DNA of 64,000 nt, from contig OZ243957.1 of the NCBI GenBank assembly GCA_965214585.1, forward strand, positions 3,410,001-3,474,000, given 5' to 3'. The position numbers and the translations under genes are program-made. Origin of the DNA: JAHCHG01 sp965214585. Lineage in GTDB: Bacteria > Acidobacteriota > Blastocatellia > Pyrinomonadales > Pyrinomonadaceae. Positions 59,207-64,000 of the stretch are shown here, in pieces (within the stretch, counting starts at the first letter, position 1; each line of letters starts with the position of its first letter). The notes below the pieces were generated by a model that worked only from the letters and a program-made list of their open reading frames with translations, did not search any database and was not told the DNA's origin.

Positions 59207-59280
59207 CAAGGATTAAAATCGAATATAAAATATCAAATCTAAGAATCCCTTTTATCTCCTTCATCCCTGTTAAATTTCTT
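59176..59280. repeat. Inverted repeat, ACAGGGATGAAGG family, at the heparinase 3' end
   Basis: The left arm 59176-59214 lies partly inside the coding region; the right arm 59244-59280 ends nine bases before the next GTG start. It is the fourth copy of the family in the window. Confidence 0.85.
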
Positions 59281-59289
59281 TCAAAAAAA

Positions 59290-60423
59290 GTGCCGAAAAT
59301 AAACATTCTCCAACTTATCGGAAGTTTTCATCAAGGCGGTTCGGAACGCCAAGCGGTTCAGCTTGTTAAACTGTTGCACAACAACGAGAAATACAGAGTT
59401 TTTGTCGCGTGTCTGAACAAAGAAGGTGTTTTGCGCGGCGAGATCGAAGAACTCGGTTATAAAAATTTCCTCGAATTTTCGCTCAATTCATTTTACGACG
59501 CAAATATGATTCGACAACTTCGCAGATGCGCGAAATTTTTGCGCGAAAATGACATAAAAATCGTCCAATCAAGCGATTTTTACACGAATGTTTTCGGAAT
59601 GACGGCGGGCGCATTGGCTCGCGTTCCGGTGAGAATTGCGGCGAAACGCGAAACGGGAACGAAGACGGCGAAACAGGCGTTTATTGAGCGTCGGGCGTTT
59701 AATCTGGCTCACGCAGTTGTTGTCAATGCCGACGCGGTGAAAAAACACTTGGTCGAAACGGGCGTTTCGGAAAATAAAATTTATACGATTTATAACGGTT
59801 TGGATTTGGAGCGTTTGACCGTTTCGGATGATTTAAAACAAACTGAAATATTAAAAAATTTCAATCTGCCGTTTGGCGAAAAAGAAAAGTTTGTCACGAT
59901 TGTGGCGAACTTGCGAAGCGATGTGAAAAATCACAAAATGTTTTTGCGGGCGGCGCGGAAAGTTTCGGAAAAGGTTGAAGATGTAAATTTCATTCTAGCT
60001 GGAGAAGGCGAATTAACCGATGCAATGAAACGGTTTGCAAACGAACTCGGAATCGAAGACAAAACTTTTTTTATCGGCAGATGCGCCAAAGTTGCGGAAC
60101 TTCTCGAAATTTCCGACGTTTGCGTTTTGTGTTCAAAAACCGAAGGATTTTCCAACTCGATTTTGGAATATATGGCGGCGGTAAAACCCGTCGTCGCAAC
60201 CGATGTCGGCGGCGCAAGCGAAGCGATTATAGAAGGCGAAACGGGATTTTTGATACAATCGGATGACGACGACGCTTTGGCGAAGCGCGTTGTTGAACTG
60301 CTCGTAAATCCCGAAAAAGCCGAAAAAATGGGCGCGAAGGGCAGAAAAGTTGTCGAAGAAAAATTTTCGGTGGAAAGCCAAACAGAAAGAACTTTATCCA
60401 TTTATGAAAAACTTTTAAAATAA
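59290..60423 (+). CDS. Family 4 glycosyltransferase (GT-B)
   Basis: 377 residues from GTG 59290. GT-B fold: N-terminal INILQLIGSFHQGGSERQAVQLV, linker region VVVNADAVKKHLVETG...YTIYNGLDLERL, C-terminal donor domain VCVLCSKTEGFSNSILEYMA with the EX7E motif (Glu at EGFSNSILE) and PVVATDVGGASEAI. It transfers a sugar from a nucleotide donor with retention. No Shine-Dalgarno is visible because a repeat arm runs to the start. It is one of two consecutive GT-B enzymes. Confidence 0.9.
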   Translation: MPKINILQLIGSFHQGGSERQAVQLVKLLHNNEKYRVFVACLNKEGVLRGEIEELGYKNFLEFSLNSFYDANMIRQLRRCAKFLRENDIKIVQSSDFYTNVFGMTAGALARVPVRIAAKRETGTKTAKQAFIERRAFNLAHAVVVNADAVKKHLVETGVSENKIYTIYNGLDLERLTVSDDLKQTEILKNFNLPFGEKEKFVTIVANLRSDVKNHKMFLRAARKVSEKVEDVNFILAGEGELTDAMKRFANELGIEDKTFFIGRCAKVAELLEISDVCVLCSKTEGFSNSILEYMAAVKPVVATDVGGASEAIIEGETGFLIQSDDDDALAKRVVELLVNPEKAEKMGAKGRKVVEEKFSVESQTERTLSIYEKLLK

Positions 60424-60436
60424 GTGTTTGGTCTTC

Positions 60437-60512
60437 GTTCAGAGTAACGCCTTTAGGCGTGAAACCGCCCGCGAAGCGTGGCGGGAAAACGCCTGAAGGC
60501 GTTACTCTGAAC
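60437..60512. repeat. Inverted repeat, GTTCAGAGTAACG family, between two GT-B genes
   Basis: Arms 60437-60460 and 60489-60512 are complementary over 24 bases with a small bulge; the loop contains a further hairpin CCGCCCGCGAAGCGTGGCGGG-like. It is the same element as at 37066-37163, 23 kb away. Confidence 0.88.
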
Positions 60513-60538
60513 GGAAAACTAAAAATTCAATTATTGAA

Positions 60539-61705
60539 ATGCAGTTGGAAAATAATTTGCAAAATTTAGAAAATATTTCAACCGATTTGAGCGCGGCGAA
60601 AACGCAGTCCGAATCGGCGGAAAAAGCCGGGCAGATGAAAATTTTAATCATCGCGCCGACGCTCGATATTTTTCTCGGCGGGCAAGCGGTGCAGGCGGCG
60701 CGGCTTTTGGAAAAGCTCAACGAAGAGCCGAATATTCAAGCCGACATTCAGTCAATCGGTCCGAAATTTTTGCCTGGATTACAGAAAATCAAATATCTGC
60801 GGACATTTCTAAGAGAGATAAAATACTGGTTCGACATTCTCACCAGAATTCCGAAATATGACATTATACACATCTGCTCCGCCGCGCATTTGTCGTTTTT
60901 GCTGACTCCGACTCCGGCGGTTCTCGTCGCCAAACTTTTTAAGAAAAAGACTGTTTTGAATTATCGCAGCGGACAATTTGAAGAACATTATAAAAATTGG
61001 CACAGAACTTTAGCTCCGACGCTAAGGCTTTTTGACAGAATAGTTACGCCGTCGAATTACTTGGTTGATCTGTTTGCAAAATACGGTTTCAAAGCGCAAG
61101 CGGTTCATAATTTTTTGAATCTCGAAAAATTTCATTTTCGCCAAAGAGGAAAGTTAAAACCCGTTTTTTTGTCGAATCGGCTGTTGGAAGATTTATACAA
61201 TATTCCGTGCATTTTGCGGGCTTTTGCGATAATTCAGGAAAAATACCCGGAAGCGAAATTGATTGTGGCGAGTTTCGGGCATTTGCGCGAGGATTTGGAA
61301 AAAATGGCGAAGGAGATGAATCTGCGAAACGTCGAATTCGTCGGCAAACTTCCGCAGAAAGAGATGTTCGAGCTTTATAATGAAATTGACGTTTATCTGA
61401 ATTCGCCGAATACGGATAATATGCCCGGCTCGATCATCGAATGTTACGCTTCGGGCGTTCCTGTCGTGACGACGAACGCGGGCGGAATTCCGTATATTTT
61501 GGAACACGGAAAAACGGGTTTGATGGTGGAAATAAACGATCATAAAGCAATGGCGCGGGAAGCGATTCGGCTGCTCGAAGATGAAGATTTAGTTCAGGAA
61601 TTGACGAAAAACGGGCGCGAATATGTCGAGAAATTTTCGTGGCAGGAAGTTCGCGGCGAATGGCTGGCTGTTTATGAAGAATTGATGAATGAAAAACAAC
61701 TTTAA
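60539..61705 (+). CDS. Family 4 glycosyltransferase (GT-B)
   Basis: 388 residues from ATG 60539; ATG 60635 (MKILIIAPTLDIFLGG) would give the usual GT-B start, and the first 32 residues are a polar Asn/Ser/Glu-rich extension. Donor-domain features: YNEIDVYLNSPNTDNMPGSI and IIECYASGVPVVTTNAGGIP, with the EX7E glutamate in the IIE region. The N-domain has GGQAVQAARLLEKL. It is paralogous in fold but not closely similar to the preceding enzyme. The spacer to the next gene has TATAAT at 61793 that may start a separate transcript. Confidence 0.88.
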   Translation: MQLENNLQNLENISTDLSAAKTQSESAEKAGQMKILIIAPTLDIFLGGQAVQAARLLEKLNEEPNIQADIQSIGPKFLPGLQKIKYLRTFLREIKYWFDILTRIPKYDIIHICSAAHLSFLLTPTPAVLVAKLFKKKTVLNYRSGQFEEHYKNWHRTLAPTLRLFDRIVTPSNYLVDLFAKYGFKAQAVHNFLNLEKFHFRQRGKLKPVFLSNRLLEDLYNIPCILRAFAIIQEKYPEAKLIVASFGHLREDLEKMAKEMNLRNVEFVGKLPQKEMFELYNEIDVYLNSPNTDNMPGSIIECYASGVPVVTTNAGGIPYILEHGKTGLMVEINDHKAMAREAIRLLEDEDLVQELTKNGREYVEKFSWQEVRGEWLAVYEELMNEKQL

Positions 61706-61816
61706 ATCAAACAAAACATTGACAATTTTAATGTGATTATGAGATTTTAAAAAGAGCGATGCAAAATCGCCGTCCCGCAAAAATCCTACATTTATAATCA
61801 CGCATTTTTACAAAAT

Positions 61817-64000
61817 ATGAAACAAGTTATCCGCAGAGGTTTGAAAGAAATTATTGTTGACGAAGTTGCCGATCCGCAGGTGTCGAAAAATCACGTTCTC
61901 GTGCGACCTTTTTATTCGCTGATCTCCAGCGGCACGGAAACCGCCGACATACACACGGACAACATTATGAAAGAGGTCGCGGACAATCCTTCGCATCTGC
62001 AAAAGGTTTGGAATATAATGCAGAAAACCGATCCGATCAGCACGATAAACGAAGTTCGCGCGAAGTTCAGCGAATACGCCGTGCTTGGTTATTCGGGCGC
62101 GGGAATTGTCGTTGAAAAAGACGAAAATGTTCTGGATTTAATTGTCGGTCAGCGAGTAGCTTACGGCGGCGAAGGAACGGGACACGGCGAAACAATCAAT
62201 GTCGGGCGCAATTTGATCGCCCGCGTTCCCGACAACGTGCCGTTTTCGGACGCTTGTTTTACGACGCTTGGCGCGATTGCGATGAACGCGGTCAGACAGG
62301 CGGAAATTCAGGTCGGCGAAAGCGTGGTCGTGATGGGTTTGGGTTTGGTCGGGCAACTTGTCGCGCAAATTGTCAGATGTCAAGGCGGAGTTGTGATTGC
62401 GACGGATTTGATGAAAGACAGAGTTGATTTGGCACTGGAAGCAGGCGCGGATTTTGCGGTAAAATCGGGCGAAATAGCAGTTTTGGAAATCGAAGGCTTG
62501 ACCGAAGGACGCGGCGCGGACTGCGTGATCGTCGCCGTCGCTTCCGCGTCGCCCGTTCCCGTTCAGGAAGCGGCAAAAATGTGCCGTGATCGCGGGCGAA
62601 TCGTCGTTGTCGGCGCGTGTCCTCTGGAACTGAACCGCGATTTGATGTATGTCAAAGATTTGAAACTGTTGATGGCTCGCGCTTACGGTCCGGGAAGTTA
62701 CGATAAATCTTATGAAAAGGGCGGAATTGATTATCCTCTGCCGTATGTTCGCTGGACGGAAAACCGCAATATGGAAGAATTTTTGCGGCTTTTGTCGGTC
62801 GGACGAGTGAACGTCAAACCGCTTGTTACGCACGAATTTGAACTTGAAAATGCGGCGAAAGGTTACGATACGATTTTGAATCCCGAAGCAAAAAGTCTTG
62901 CGGTTTTACTTCGTTATCCCGTCAACGATCAAGCGGACGCGCTCGCCGAATATAAACCCGTTCGCAAATTGGAAATGCCCAATTTTCAGGCGGCGAAAAA
63001 GGACGAAATAAACGTCGGTTTGATCGGCGCGGGAAATTTGGCGAAATGGGCGCATCTGCCCGCTTTGAACAAGGTTTCGGGCGCGAATCTGCACGCCGTC
63101 TATTCTTCGAGCGGCGCACGCGGGAAAAGTTACGCGCTCCGTTTCGGCGCGAATTACGCTTGCTCGGATTACGAAGAAATGTTAAGCGATGCGGATATTG
63201 ACGTGATCTTAATTTCGTCCGCTTCGCATCATCACGCACGGGAAACTGTTGCGGCTTTAAGTGCCGGAAAGCACGTTTTTGTTGAAAAACCGATAGCAGT
63301 TTCAATCGAAGAATGTCGGGATATTTACAAAGCTGTAAAGGAAAGCGGAAAGCAAGTTTGCGTCGGTTTCAATCGCCGATTCGCGCCTTATTATCTGGAA
63401 ATGAAAGCGAATTTGAAAGGCAGAATGAATCCGATGATCGTTACGACTCGTATGAATTCGCCCGGAATGAAAGGCGATTTTTGGGGCGGCGATCCGAAAT
63501 ATGGCGGCGCAACCGTCGGCGAAGGATGTCATTTTATTGATCTAATGTATTGGCTGACCGAAAGCGAACCAATTCAGGTTTCGGCGCAGAGTCTGCCCAT
63601 CGGAAACGAAGAACCTTTGGGCATAAACAATATCGCGGCGAGCATCAAATTTGCCGACGATTCAATCGGAAATTTTCTTTACACGACAATCGGCAGCGAA
63701 ACTTCGGGTGGCGAACTGGTCGAAGTTTTTGCAAACGGAGTCGGCGTAACTTCTCAGGATTTCAAAACGATTCAAGTCAAAAAGTCTTCCGAAAAACGCC
63801 GAAGCCGCCATTTTGCCGCGAAAGGTTACGAAAAGCAGATGGAAACTTTTATCGAAGACATACGGCAGGGCAGAAACTGTCAAGTTTCGGCACTCGACGG
63901 AGCGCGGGCGACGATTGTCTGCTTAAAAATTATCGAATCGGCGAAAACGGGCGAGCCGATTGATATTGATTTGGGGAAATTGTTAGCAGTTAGCGATTAA
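61817..64000 (+). CDS. Bi-domain oxidoreductase: zinc-type alcohol dehydrogenase fused to Gfo/Idh/MocA
   Basis: 727 residues, ending exactly at the window edge with its own stop (TAA 63998-64000). Residues 1-355 form a medium-chain dehydrogenase (YSGAGIVVEKDENVLDLIVG, GLGLVGQLVAQIVRCQGGVV as NAD(P) Rossmann motif). Residues about 395-720 form a Gfo/Idh/MocA oxidoreductase (INVGLIGAGNLAKWAHLPAL, HVFVEKPIAVSIEECRDIY with the EKP lysine near 491, GGATVGEGCHFIDLMYWLTE). This fusion typically accompanies heparinase II/III genes in surface-polysaccharide loci and likely oxidises or epimerises a nucleotide-linked or polymer sugar. It continues the same direction as the locus. Confidence 0.92.
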   Translation: MKQVIRRGLKEIIVDEVADPQVSKNHVLVRPFYSLISSGTETADIHTDNIMKEVADNPSHLQKVWNIMQKTDPISTINEVRAKFSEYAVLGYSGAGIVVEKDENVLDLIVGQRVAYGGEGTGHGETINVGRNLIARVPDNVPFSDACFTTLGAIAMNAVRQAEIQVGESVVVMGLGLVGQLVAQIVRCQGGVVIATDLMKDRVDLALEAGADFAVKSGEIAVLEIEGLTEGRGADCVIVAVASASPVPVQEAAKMCRDRGRIVVVGACPLELNRDLMYVKDLKLLMARAYGPGSYDKSYEKGGIDYPLPYVRWTENRNMEEFLRLLSVGRVNVKPLVTHEFELENAAKGYDTILNPEAKSLAVLLRYPVNDQADALAEYKPVRKLEMPNFQAAKKDEINVGLIGAGNLAKWAHLPALNKVSGANLHAVYSSSGARGKSYALRFGANYACSDYEEMLSDADIDVILISSASHHHARETVAALSAGKHVFVEKPIAVSIEECRDIYKAVKESGKQVCVGFNRRFAPYYLEMKANLKGRMNPMIVTTRMNSPGMKGDFWGGDPKYGGATVGEGCHFIDLMYWLTESEPIQVSAQSLPIGNEEPLGINNIAASIKFADDSIGNFLYTTIGSETSGGELVEVFANGVGVTSQDFKTIQVKKSSEKRRSRHFAAKGYEKQMETFIEDIRQGRNCQVSALDGARATIVCLKIIESAKTGEPIDIDLGKLLAVSD

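Overview
The window looks like a chromosomal segment of an Acidobacteriota bacterium, probably class Blastocatellia. The case rests on a VWFA-related protein of the acidobacterial type, a PEP-CTERM surface protein, a PEGA/OmpA-like secreted protein and moderately AT-rich DNA. The assignment is inference: there is no rRNA here and no search was run. I saw no tRNA gene, CRISPR array, transposase or prophage.

Region 1 (1-8.1 kb) is housekeeping: rpsK-rpsD-rpoA-rplQ, then accB-accC, rpsO and pnp. A structured, possibly non-coding RNA segment lies between rpsO and pnp. Region 2 (8.1-11 kb, minus strand) is an accessory island: a 577-residue protein with a C-terminal lysozyme/lytic-transglycosylase-like domain, followed by two paralogous lipoproteins. 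I read it as a muramidase effector with two immunity lipoproteins. Region 3 (11-18.5 kb) holds a PEP-CTERM protein, a PEGA/OmpA-like protein, glycyl-tRNA synthetase, an AT-rich single-span membrane protein, a CCA-adding-type enzyme and a multi-pass membrane protein.

Region 4 (18.7-25.5 kb) is a biotin operon, bioB-MFS-bioF-nucleotidyltransferase-bioD-DUF2695-bioA. It is followed by a broken PIN toxin-antitoxin pair and an orphan UPF0175 antitoxin. Region 5 (26.7-43.6 kb) is mixed: uvrA, two tandem DUF1223 proteins, a YihY/BrkB protein, a methyltransferase with regulatory domain, a VWFA protein, rarA, a PQQ-type sugar dehydrogenase, queA, comM, a long-chain acyl-CoA ligase and a small zinc-finger protein. 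Region 6 (44-64 kb) is one long plus-strand polysaccharide locus: an HTH regulator, a Wzy-like ligase/polymerase, four glycosyltransferases, a Wzx-like flippase, a PaaK/CapK-like adenylating enzyme, a DUF362 protein, a methyltransferase, a deacetylase-like protein, a heparinase II/III protein and a fused dehydrogenase/Gfo-Idh-MocA oxidoreductase. Together they would build, modify, export and trim a cell-surface glycan.

The most striking property is not a gene. Long inverted repeats, with arms up to 33 bp and often perfect, fill nearly every gene junction of the polysaccharide locus and many junctions elsewhere. They fall into several sequence families; some recur at distant loci, some are nested, and some supply the stop codon and last residues of the gene before them. 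Two related insertions sit in frame inside genes (bioD and a membrane protein). One hairpin family shows different but always complementary stems in its three copies, which suggests the hairpin itself is maintained.
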